Below are positions 56,807 to 64,000 of a stretch of DNA of 64,000 bases, piece after piece; position 1 is the stretch's first letter; each line of letters starts with the position of its first letter. The notes beneath the pieces are model-generated. The model saw only the letters and a list, made by a program, of their open reading frames with translations. It made no database searches and was not told the origin of the DNA. A program made the translations under genes and the position numbers. This stretch comes from an uncultured Acetatifactor sp. (GTDB lineage Bacteria > Bacillota > Clostridia > Lachnospirales > Lachnospiraceae): positions 62,001 to 126,000 of the forward strand of contig CAJUFI010000002.1 in the NCBI GenBank assembly GCA_910585665.1, given 5' to 3'.

Positions 56807-57937
56807 ATGAAACTGCCTAACGGTTACGGAAGTGTAACCAAATTATCCGGGAACAGGCGTAAGCCTTATCTGGCCCGTGTCACTCTCGGCTGGACCACCG
56901 ATCAGGAAACAGGGAAAACTACTCAGAACCGTGTACCGATAGGAACCTTCAAAACCAAAAAAGAGGCTCTGCAGGCATTGGCTGAGTATGGAGCAAATCC
57001 TTATGACATCCAGAACAGCAATCTCACGCTTGCGGAGCTTTACCAGAAATGGACTGAGGCGTACTTCCCTACCCTCGAAAGTGAATCCTCTGCCCGGACA
57101 ATAACCGCCGCCTGGAGGTACTGCCACATTCTCTACGGTATGCGTGTCAAGGACCTTCGTGCAAGGCATATCAAGGGCATCATGGAGGACGGCTACATCA
57201 TTCAGGACAGAGGTAAAAACGCAGGCCAGAAAGTCCATGCCTCCCCCGGCACGAAAGCCAGGATCAAATCCATGTTCAACCTCATGCTGGATTACGCCCT
57301 CGAATATGAGCTGGTAGACAAGAACTTTGCCCGTACTTTTGAACTCTCCGACGACATCATCAAAGAGAAGGAAGAAAACCGGCGCAGCCATATCCCATTT
57401 TCCGAGGACGAACTGCAGGTGCTTTGGGATAACGTCGGCACCGTAAAATATGTTGACTGGATTCTGATTCAGTGTTACATGGGATGGCGCCCGCAGGAAA
57501 TGGGGAGACTCCGACTGGAAGATATAAGTCTGGAGGAACTCTACGTTACCGGCGGCATGAAAACCGACGCAGGAAAAAACCGTATGGTGCCGATTCACTC
57601 CCGGATAGCTGATCTTGTCCGGAAGAATTACGAGAAGGCCCAGGCTCTAAACAGCGAATTTCTGCTCAACGATCCGGACTCTCCAAAGGGCGGCATCAAC
57701 ATCACTTATGACAAATATGCCGGACGGTTCTTCAAGGTCATGGAGGCTCTGCCATTCAATCAGGAACACAGACCCCACGATCCCCGCAATACTTTCGTAA
57801 CCAGAATGAAAAAAGCCGGTGTTGACCCTCTGGTTGTGAAGCGCTTAGTCGGCCACAAGATCAATGACGTAACCGAAAAAGTCTATACATACCGGGACCT
57901 CGACTGGCTCCGGGAGGACATAGAAAAAATGTCGTAA
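56807..57937 (+). CDS. int: Tyrosine-type site-specific integrase
   Basis: 376 aa. The N-terminal arm-binding and core-binding domains are followed by the catalytic domain (from ~185) with GWRPQEMGRL (first Arg), HRPHDPRNTF (His-x-x-Arg), LVGHKINDVTEK (His) and YTYRDL (nucleophile Tyr). Second box is HDPRNTF instead of the usual HxLRHT, so the Arg is kept but the neighbours vary. AAGGAAG lies 8 nt before the ATG. It sits at the end of the prophage and should catalyse integration at an att site just downstream. Confidence 0.92.
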   Translation: MKLPNGYGSVTKLSGNRRKPYLARVTLGWTTDQETGKTTQNRVPIGTFKTKKEALQALAEYGANPYDIQNSNLTLAELYQKWTEAYFPTLESESSARTITAAWRYCHILYGMRVKDLRARHIKGIMEDGYIIQDRGKNAGQKVHASPGTKARIKSMFNLMLDYALEYELVDKNFARTFELSDDIIKEKEENRRSHIPFSEDELQVLWDNVGTVKYVDWILIQCYMGWRPQEMGRLRLEDISLEELYVTGGMKTDAGKNRMVPIHSRIADLVRKNYEKAQALNSEFLLNDPDSPKGGINITYDKYAGRFFKVMEALPFNQEHRPHDPRNTFVTRMKKAGVDPLVVKRLVGHKINDVTEKVYTYRDLDWLREDIEKMS

Positions 57938-57982
57938 GCCTTATGCCTACGGCATTTTCTTATGTTTCCATGCTCAGATTTT

Positions 57983-58015
57983 TGTTACCTTCATCGTGTT
58001 ACCTACTTGTTACCT
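57983..58015. promoter_or_regulatory. Three TGTTACCT direct repeats near the att region
   Basis: TGTTACCT at 57983-57990, 57997-58004 and 58008-58015, in one orientation with 14 and 11 bp periods. Repeats of this kind next to an integrase gene are typical arm-type or core-type integrase binding sites. The phage-chromosome junction must lie between here and 58166, but no core duplicate can be compared because the other end is outside the window. Confidence 0.5.
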
Positions 58016-58090
58016 ACCGGATGCCTACTCACCAAATTCTCGCACGTTTCACGACCTCTCACAGCAAATTTCCCTTTCCGGTTTTCGGCA

Positions 58091-58131
58091 TCAAAAAAAG
58101 TACCGCAACCCCTGAAGATTACGGTACTTTC
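58091..58131 (+). terminator. Terminator-like hairpin after the integrase
   Basis: AAAGTACCG pairs with CGGTACTTT (9 bp) with a 16-nt loop, at about 58098-58131, preceded by an A run (58094-58100) that acts as a U run for the minus strand. It would end minus-strand transcription leaving the host gene and, less strongly, transcription from the integrase. Ends are approximate. Confidence 0.55.
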
Positions 58132-58165
58132 AAGCCTTTCGGCACTTTTTTGAAATAAGATATAT

Positions 58166-59176
58166 TTAGAACTTGCCAGCCTCAGCCGCTTCCTCGATGG
58201 AGACGGCCACAGCCACGGTAGCGCCTACCATGGGGTTGTTGCCCATGCCGATGAGGCCCATCATCTCTACATGCGCGGGAACGGAAGAAGAACCTGCGAA
58301 CTGCGCGTCAGAGTGCATACGTCCCAGCGTATCGGTAAAGCCATAGGAAGCAGGGCCTGCCGCCATGTTGTCGGGATGCAGGGTACGTCCTGTGCCGCCG
58401 CCGGAAGCAACGGAGAAGTACTTCTTGCCGGCCTCGGTCCGCTCCTTCTTGTATGTACCCGCAACGGGATGCTGGAACCTGGTGGGGTTGGTGGAGTTGC
58501 CTGTGATGGACACGTCCACGTTCTCCTTCCACATGATGGCAACGCCTTCAGGCACGCTGTTGGAGCCGTAGCAGTTCACCTTGGAGCGAAGTCCCTCAGA
58601 ATAGGAAATCCTCTCGATTTCCTTCACTTCGTTGGTATAGGGATCGTACTCGGTCTCTACGAAGGTGAAGCCGTTGATACGGGAGATGATCTTCGCGGCA
58701 TCCTTTCCAAGACCGTTCAGGATGACGCGCAGAGGTTTCTGGCGGACCTTGTTGGCCTTCTCCGCGATACCGATAGCGCCCTCTGCGGCTGCAAAGGACT
58801 CATGTCCTGCCAGGAAGCAGAAGCAGTCTGTGTCCTCCTCCAGAAGCATTTTGCCCAGATTGCCATGTCCCAGGCCTACCTTACGGGTATCGGCAACGGA
58901 TCCGGGAATGCAGAATGCCTGAAGGCCCTCTCCGATGGCGGCGGCGGCATCCGCGGCCTTGCGGCAGCCCTTCTTGATAGCGATGGCAGCGCCCACCGTA
59001 TATGCCCAACATGCGTTCTCGAAGCAGATAGGCTGAATCTTCTTCACCTGCTCATATACATCCAGGCCAGCGTCCTTGGTAATCTTCTCTGCCTCTTCGA
59101 TAGAGGAGATGCCATAGCTGTTCAGTACTTCCGTAATTTTAGCAATACGTCTTTCATATGATTCAAATAAAGCCAT
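58166..59176 (-). CDS. GGGtGRT family protein
   Basis: 336 aa. The name-giving motif ASGGGTGRTLHPDN is at about residues 260-272, followed by GMGNNPMVGATVAVAVSIEE. N-terminus has LNSYGISSIEEAEKITKDAG. A conserved Clostridia protein of unknown reaction, nearly always next to a NifU-like scaffold, as here. Chromosomal, outside the prophage. Confidence 0.9.
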   Translation of the reverse strand: MALFESYERRIAKITEVLNSYGISSIEEAEKITKDAGLDVYEQVKKIQPICFENACWAYTVGAAIAIKKGCRKAADAAAAIGEGLQAFCIPGSVADTRKVGLGHGNLGKMLLEEDTDCFCFLAGHESFAAAEGAIGIAEKANKVRQKPLRVILNGLGKDAAKIISRINGFTFVETEYDPYTNEVKEIERISYSEGLRSKVNCYGSNSVPEGVAIMWKENVDVSITGNSTNPTRFQHPVAGTYKKERTEAGKKYFSVASGGGTGRTLHPDNMAAGPASYGFTDTLGRMHSDAQFAGSSSVPAHVEMMGLIGMGNNPMVGATVAVAVSIEEAAEAGKF

Positions 59177-59212
59177 TTTTTCCTGTCCTCCTTATTTTTC
59201 TAGAGACTTCCA

Positions 59213-59905
59213 TTATTCTTTTCTGGGATCGATTACTTTCACGGCATCGGCGACACGGCCATACTGTCCCTTGGCCTTCTCGTACGCGGTGTTGGGGTCG
59301 TCGCCCTTCTTGATGAAATCGGTCATCTTTCCAAGGCTTACGAACTCATAGCCGATGATCTCGTCATTCTTGTCCAAAGCGATGCCGGTCACATAACCTT
59401 CCGCCATCTCCAGATAACGGGGGCCTTTCTTCAAAGTACCGTACATAGTACCGACCTGGCTCCTCAGGCCCTTGCCCAGATCCTCAAGTCCGGCACCAAT
59501 GGGCAGGCCTTCCTCGGAGAACGCGCTCTGGGTACGTCCATAGACGATCTGCAGGAACAGCTCCCGCATGGCGGTGTTGATAGCGTCGCACACAAGGTCG
59601 GTGTTCAGCGCTTCCATGACGGTCAGGCCGGGAAGGATTTCAGATGCCATGGCTGCGGAGTGAGTCATTCCGGAACAGCCGATGGTCTCTACCAGCGCTT
59701 CCTGAATGATGCCTTCCTTTACGTTCAGGGTCAGCTTGCAGGCACCCTGCTGAGGAGCGCACCAACCCACGCCATGTGTCAGGCCGGAAATGTCTTCTAC
59801 CTTTTTCGCCTGAACCCACTTTGCTTCTTCGGGAATCGGCGCACAACCATGATGCACACCCTGAGCGACTGTGCACATTTCTTCAACTTCCTTTGAATAA
59901 ATCAT
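59213..59905 (-). CDS. NifU/IscU-like iron-sulfur scaffold protein
   Basis: 230 aa from the ATG at 59905 (AAAGGAG 8 nt upstream). Contains VGWCAPQQGACKLTLNVKEG and ETIGCSGMTHSAAMASEILP, with conserved Cys residues that fit an IscU-like scaffold, then a C-terminal extension. Pairs with the GGGtGRT gene downstream, so the two probably work together in metal-cluster chemistry. Chromosomal. Confidence 0.8.
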   Translation of the reverse strand: MIYSKEVEEMCTVAQGVHHGCAPIPEEAKWVQAKKVEDISGLTHGVGWCAPQQGACKLTLNVKEGIIQEALVETIGCSGMTHSAAMASEILPGLTVMEALNTDLVCDAINTAMRELFLQIVYGRTQSAFSEEGLPIGAGLEDLGKGLRSQVGTMYGTLKKGPRYLEMAEGYVTGIALDKNDEIIGYEFVSLGKMTDFIKKGDDPNTAYEKAKGQYGRVADAVKVIDPRKE

Positions 59906-60050
59906 GTGAAATCTCCTTTCGATTATGTGAATTATTATGCATGACAATAGAAAGGCCAAAACGGCGCTTTCCATTGTGTAATAATATCTTCTTCCATTTT
60001 CTCACATTTACGGGAAAAAAGCTAGTATTTTTTGTAAAAAAATGTACTTC

Positions 60051-60737
60051 TCACTTCTTCTCTGCAATCTCCGTGGCTTTCTTGTAAATGCAGCCTTCCG
60101 GCACGACGCCCCGCACCATGGACGTGGGATAGATGATGGTATTCCTGCCGACGACGGTCCCGGGATTCAGGACACTGTTGCAGCCTACCTCCACGTAGTC
60201 GCCGAGCATGGCCCCCATCTTCTTCAGGCCGGTCTCGATGGAGATGGAACCTTCCGTGGAAGCCCCTTCGCCTTTTACCACTACCAGCGTCTTGTCGCTT
60301 TTTACGTTGGAGGTGATGGAGCCTGCCCCCATATGGGCTTTGAAACCCAGGATGCTGTCCCCCACATAATTGTAATGGGGCACCTGCACCTTATTGAACA
60401 GGACTACGTTTTTCAGCTCCGTGGAATTCCCCACCACGGCACCCTTCCCCACAATGGCATTGCCTCTCACAAAAGCACAATGGCGGATTTCAGCCTCCTC
60501 GTCCACGATCAGCGGTCCGTTCAGACAGGCTGTTGGCGCTACTTTGGCAGATTTCGCCACCCATATGTGCTCTCCCCGCTCCTCGTAGATGTCCTTTGGA
60601 AGCGTCTCTCCAAGGCTGATGATAAAGTCATGAATCTTCGGCAATGCCTCCCAGGGATATGTAATCCCCTCAAACAATTTCGCCGCTATCGTCTGGTCCA
60701 AATCATACAATCCGGAAACTGAAATCTCTCTCTGCAT
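60051..60737 (-). CDS. Left-handed beta-helix protein, GlmU-like
   Basis: 228 aa from the ATG at 60737 (GGAG 10 nt upstream; GTG at 60743 is possible). Hexapeptide repeats give a left-handed beta-helix: IWVAKSAKVAPTACLNGPLI, VRGNAIVGKGAVVGNSTELK, and GCNSVLNPGTVVGRNTIIYP. Resembles the acyl/uridylyl-transferase helix part of GlmU and other NDP-sugar transferases, but lacks a nucleotidyl domain, so acetyltransferase-type activity is more likely than uridylyl transfer. Chromosomal. Confidence 0.75.
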   Translation of the reverse strand: MQREISVSGLYDLDQTIAAKLFEGITYPWEALPKIHDFIISLGETLPKDIYEERGEHIWVAKSAKVAPTACLNGPLIVDEEAEIRHCAFVRGNAIVGKGAVVGNSTELKNVVLFNKVQVPHYNYVGDSILGFKAHMGAGSITSNVKSDKTLVVVKGEGASTEGSISIETGLKKMGAMLGDYVEVGCNSVLNPGTVVGRNTIIYPTSMVRGVVPEGCIYKKATEIAEKK

Positions 60738-60821
60738 ATCCACATCACTCCGTTCTTCTTAAACTTGCGCCGACTCCTTCCGCGCAACAGTCCGGCCCCT
60801 GCCTTTCTGCGCGGAAGAACC

Positions 60822-63101
60822 TCAGCGGGATTTATAGTTCACTGCAGCCGCCTGGAACCGGTCATACAGGCTCCGCTGGTTACGGAGCTGCTTGACATGC
60901 TCCGTCCTTCGGCCCACGAAACCGTTCAGCTTGTCCATGTATTCCTTCGACGTGATATTGCCGTCCGCCACCAAAGTCAGCCCTTTTTCCCAGCTGGCCG
61001 TGAGCGCCGGATCCAGAAGCGCCTTGATGGAGCTTTCCACCACATCATATATCATTTCCCCCATCAGCGTGGGGGTCAATGTCTGGGTCTTCTTGTTCAG
61101 GGCCAGGTACTCGATGTTCACCAGCTTCTTCAGGATTTCCGCCCTGGTGGCGCTGGTGCCTATGCCGCTCCCCTTGATCTGGGCGCGCAGTTCCTCGTCC
61201 TCGATGAACTGCCCGGCATTCTCCATAGTCAGGATGATGCTTCCGGAGGTGTAGCGCTTCGGCGGAGAGGTCTCCCCCTCCTTGACTTCATAGGAGTCCA
61301 CCGACAGTTTATCGCCTTTTTTCAGCATGCCCAGCAGTTTCATGAACTCTCCGTCGCACTTTATCTCCGTCTCCTCGTTCTCGCCGTCCTTCCGGCCCTC
61401 TTCCCGGGGAGCGTCCTTGCCGCCCGCTGAGACGTTCCCCAAGGCATTCCCGCCTGAAGTGCCGTTGGTTACGGCATTTCTGCCAGCCGCCCCGGGGCTG
61501 CCGCCGTTTTCGCCGCCCTGGGCAGACATGCCGCCGGCCCCATTCCCCATAGCGTCCTGCGGCCCCGCAGACCTGCCATCAGAGCCGTTGTTCCCCGGCG
61601 CATTTCCTTTTCCTACAGGCCTGCCGTCAGAGCCGTTCCCCGGAGCGCCTTCCCGGGCGGCGGCCATGGATGTTCCGGCACCGTCTTTCCTTCCCGCCAC
61701 TTTCAGGTAGCCCTCCTCCGACAGCACCTTGAAATTGGCGAAAAACCGTTCTTCTTTTACCCGGATGCACAGAGCGAACTTCAGATATACCGCAGGGGGA
61801 TAGAAAATGCTCAAGAACCTCCTGACAATCACATCATACACTTTCCCGGCGAGGGGAGCCAGTCCCTTTAAATTGTTCAGCCCCTGGCCGGTCGGAATGA
61901 TTGCGTAATGGTCCGTGATCTGCTTGTCGTTCACGTACCTGGTCTTGGCGATTCCCTTGTGGCTTCCCTTGTTCAATATCTCCCCGGCAAAGGCGGCAGC
62001 CGGCCCATAGCCCTGCAGCCCTCCGATATTCTTATGTATCTCCTTGGCCACTGCCGTGGACAGCACCCTGGCATCCGTCCTGGGGTAAGTGACCATCTTC
62101 TTCTCATACAGTTCCTGCACGATTCGAAGGGTCTCGTCCGGGCTGATTTTGAAAAATTTGGAACAATCGTTCTGCAGCTCCGCCAGATTGTAGAGCAGAG
62201 GCGGATTCTTGTTCTCCTTCTTCCGGCTGATGCTCTCCAGCACAATGTCCCCCACCGGCTCCTCCTCCAGATGGGCGATCAGCTTCCTGGCATCCTCCTC
62301 ATTCTTGAAGCCGTTCTCTTTGTAAAGCTTCGGCGAGGCATACCAGGCGGAGCCTTCCACGGCCTTCCATTCACCCTGGAAGACTTTGTCCCGGAGCCGG
62401 AAATTCCCCAGCACCCGGTAAAAAGGCGTCTTCACAAAGGACCGGATCTCCCGTTCCCTGTTCACCACGATTCCCAGCACGCAGGTCATGACCCGCCCCA
62501 CCGAAATCACGGCCTTATCGCGCTTCAGATAATCTTTTACCGTATTTCCGTACTTCAGGGTAAGCGCCCGGGAGAAATTGATTCCCATCAGGTAATCCTC
62601 TTTCGCCCGCAGGTATGCCGCGTCGCTTAGGTTGTCGTACTCCTTCAGGTCCTTGGCCTCCCGGATGCCCCGCAGAATTTCCTCCTCCGTCTGGGAATCG
62701 ATCCACACCCGCTTGCGCTCCTTGCCCCTGACGCCGGACATCTGCTCCACCAGCCGGTAGATGTACTCTCCCTCCCGCCCGGAGTCCGTGCACACGTAAA
62801 TCGTAGTCACATCCGGACGCTTCATCAGGGAGCTTACAATAGTATATTGCTTCTTGGAGCTTTCGATGACTTCATATTTATATTCTTCCGGAAGGAAGGG
62901 AATCGTGTCGAAACTCCATCTCTTCAGTTTTTCATCGTAGGCATCCGGATAGCTCATGGTGACCAGATGCCCCACGCACCATGTGACGATGGTGTCCGCC
63001 GATTCCAGATAGCCGTCCCTGGAAGCCGCATTCACTTTCAACGCATTCGCGAACTCCCTGGCAACGCTGGGCTTCTCCGCAATAAATAAATTCTTTCCCA
63101 C
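60822..63101 (-). CDS. topB: DNA topoisomerase III
   Basis: 759 aa from the GTG at 63101 (AAGGA 7 nt upstream; an ATG at 63131 has no ribosome binding site). TOPRIM domain with FIAEKPSVAREFANAL and CTDSGREGEYIYRLVE; active-site region KKMVTYPRTDARVLST (the nucleophile Tyr in TYPRTD); GSGIGTSATRAEILKKL and TLTPTLMGEMIYD near the end. A Gly/Asn/Ala-rich insert of about 100 residues (codons around 61395-61700) sits in the middle and looks disordered. Chromosomal. Confidence 0.92.
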   Translation of the reverse strand: MGKNLFIAEKPSVAREFANALKVNAASRDGYLESADTIVTWCVGHLVTMSYPDAYDEKLKRWSFDTIPFLPEEYKYEVIESSKKQYTIVSSLMKRPDVTTIYVCTDSGREGEYIYRLVEQMSGVRGKERKRVWIDSQTEEEILRGIREAKDLKEYDNLSDAAYLRAKEDYLMGINFSRALTLKYGNTVKDYLKRDKAVISVGRVMTCVLGIVVNREREIRSFVKTPFYRVLGNFRLRDKVFQGEWKAVEGSAWYASPKLYKENGFKNEEDARKLIAHLEEEPVGDIVLESISRKKENKNPPLLYNLAELQNDCSKFFKISPDETLRIVQELYEKKMVTYPRTDARVLSTAVAKEIHKNIGGLQGYGPAAAFAGEILNKGSHKGIAKTRYVNDKQITDHYAIIPTGQGLNNLKGLAPLAGKVYDVIVRRFLSIFYPPAVYLKFALCIRVKEERFFANFKVLSEEGYLKVAGRKDGAGTSMAAAREGAPGNGSDGRPVGKGNAPGNNGSDGRSAGPQDAMGNGAGGMSAQGGENGGSPGAAGRNAVTNGTSGGNALGNVSAGGKDAPREEGRKDGENEETEIKCDGEFMKLLGMLKKGDKLSVDSYEVKEGETSPPKRYTSGSIILTMENAGQFIEDEELRAQIKGSGIGTSATRAEILKKLVNIEYLALNKKTQTLTPTLMGEMIYDVVESSIKALLDPALTASWEKGLTLVADGNITSKEYMDKLNGFVGRRTEHVKQLRNQRSLYDRFQAAAVNYKSR

Positions 63102-63155
63102 TCTGTTTTCCTTATTTGTTCCATCATACATAATTTATACTGGCGATTGCTAAAA

Positions 63156-63214
63156 CCTGCCAGGCAACCCGACTCACGGGCGAAAGTTGCCGGGCGGCAA
63201 AATGTCCTGGCAGG
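63156..63214 (-). terminator. Terminator between asd and topB
   Basis: CCTGCCAGG (63156-63164) pairs with CCTGGCAGG (63206-63214) and the inner bases add further pairs (GTTGC/GCAAC). On the minus strand it is followed by TTTTAG. It separates the asd transcript from topB. Confidence 0.7.
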
Positions 63215-63233
63215 ACGCCAACCTATTGATCTG

Positions 63234-64000
63234 TTACTTCTTTTCGATATATCCTCGGGCTTTCAGCAGCTCCGCGCAGAGCACAGCGCCGCCCGCCGCT
63301 CCCCTGACCGTATTGTGCGACAGGCCGATAAATTTGTAATCATATACCGTATCCTCGCGGAGTCTTCCCACGCTGATGCCCATGCCGTTTTCAAAATCTA
63401 CATCCATCGTCACTTGGGGCCTGTTGTCCTCCTCCAGGTACTGGATGAACTGCCTGGGCGCACTGGGCAGCTGGAGCTTCTGAGGCTCGCCGCTGAAATT
63501 CACCAGTTTTTCAATCAGCTGCTCCCTGGTAGGTTTCTTCGCGAACTTCACGAAGACGGCTGCGGTATGTCCGTTCAGCACGGGCACTCTGATGCACTGG
63601 CAGGTGATGACAGGGCTCTGGGCGGGTACAATGGCTCCGTCCTCCACCTTACCCCAGATGCGCAGAGGCTCTTTCTCGCTCTTCTCCTCCTCGCCGCCGA
63701 TGTAAGGGATGATATTGCCCACCATCTCCGGCCAGTCCTGGAATGTCTTGCCCGCGCCGGAAATTGCCTGGTACGTGGTGGCTACCACCTCCACCGGCTC
63801 GAACTCTTTCCACGCAGTCAGCACAGGGGCATAGCTCTGGATAGAGCAGTTGGGCTTTACGGCCACGAAGCCTCTCTTTGTGCCCAGGCGCTTCTTCTGG
63901 GCTTCGATTACCTCCACATGCTCCGGATTGATCTCCGGCACCATCATGGGCACATCCGGGGTCCATCTGTGGGCGCTGTTGTTGGAGACCACGGGTGTCT
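63234..64000 (-). CDS. asd: Aspartate-semialdehyde dehydrogenase, C-terminal part (cut by window edge)
   Basis: The last ~255 codons of an Asd; the N-terminus continues past base 64000. Conserved parts: GTKRGFVAVKPNCSIQSYAP with the catalytic Cys in PNCS, and the end DYKFIGLSHNTVRGAAGGAV. The style matches the archaeal/fungal-type Asd group found in Clostridia. It makes aspartate semialdehyde for Lys, Met and Thr synthesis. Chromosomal. Confidence 0.88.
   Translation of the reverse strand, partial: TPVVSNNSAHRWTPDVPMMVPEINPEHVEVIEAQKKRLGTKRGFVAVKPNCSIQSYAPVLTAWKEFEPVEVVATTYQAISGAGKTFQDWPEMVGNIIPYIGGEEEKSEKEPLRIWGKVEDGAIVPAQSPVITCQCIRVPVLNGHTAAVFVKFAKKPTREQLIEKLVNFSGEPQKLQLPSAPRQFIQYLEEDNRPQVTMDVDFENGMGISVGRLREDTVYDYKFIGLSHNTVRGAAGGAVLCAELLKARGYIEKK

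Noticed and set aside
58271..59161. Open frame of 296 codons opposite the GGGtGRT gene
   Set aside because: Shadow caused by the high GC content of the host gene.
61908..62630. Plus-strand frame of 240 codons opposite topB
   Set aside because: Shadow of topB with no start signals or domain.
1..64000. CRISPR arrays, rRNA genes, ordinary tRNA genes and insertion sequences
   Set aside because: No regularly spaced repeats, no rRNA, no canonical tRNA and no transposase were seen. The only tRNA-like element (43050-43119) is listed separately with low confidence.

Overview
The window holds most of an intact-looking, Myoviridae-type (contractile-tail) prophage, from about 1 to 57.94 kb, inserted in the chromosome of a Firmicute. 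The best guess is a gut Lachnospiraceae-type Clostridia. Reasons are the AGGAGG ribosome binding sites, the XkdF/XkdK/XkdM/XkdN-type virion module typical of low-GC Gram-positive phages, and the more GC-rich host genes at 58.2-64.0 kb (a GGGtGRT/NifU-like pair, a GlmU-like beta-helix protein, topB and an asd). Only the integrase-side junction is inside the window; the far end of the prophage lies left of base 1.

Layout, in the direction most phage genes are read (right to left, minus strand). 55.3-57.9 kb is the lysogeny arm: cI-like repressor, a small unknown protein, a PD-(D/E)XK-like nuclease gene broken at a poly-C tract, and a tyrosine integrase, all on plus. 45.9-55.2 kb is the early operon: two XRE regulators, a SleB-like hydrolase, RecT, a RecE-like nuclease, a DnaD-like initiator, a DnaC-like loader, RusA, DUF1351 and small proteins. 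43.1-45.9 kb is a middle region with a DUF5131 radical-SAM-like protein, zinc ribbons, an ArpU-like late regulator and a DUF488 protein. 40.1-42.9 kb has a methyltransferase/Mom-like fusion, ParB and terminase. 16.3-40 kb is the head and contractile tail module. 13.3-16.3 kb is a complete diversity-generating retroelement (DGR) whose target is the last tail protein. 10.0-13.3 kb is the lysis cassette. 9.2-10.0 kb is non-coding, with a type I toxin-antitoxin locus and origin-like repeats. 0-9.1 kb is an accessory operon of many small proteins, including several ORFs of 20-57 codons.

The strongest points are these. (1) The DGR has a 128-bp template repeat that differs from its variable repeat at 19 positions, every one an adenine of the template. 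(2) A dispersed operator, consensus CTCGCAACTACGAR / CTCGCAAATGCGAG, sits in the 17-bp spacer of four sigma-A promoters: the early promoter, two nearly identical promoters 8.8 kb apart in the accessory region, and a plus-strand promoter that appears to make a ~40-nt antisense RNA in front of the late regulator. This suggests one repressor controls both ends and the middle of the prophage. (3) An unannotated Hol-Tox type I toxin with its antisense RNA. (4) A -1 frameshift site (A AAA AAC) in the tail chaperone gene. (5) A cloverleaf-like RNA followed by two terminators at the entry to the late operon. (6) A ParB / methyltransferase-Mom-like / DUF488 / DUF5131 cluster that may modify phage DNA.

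All functional names come from reading the translated proteins and recalled family features; no database search was run.
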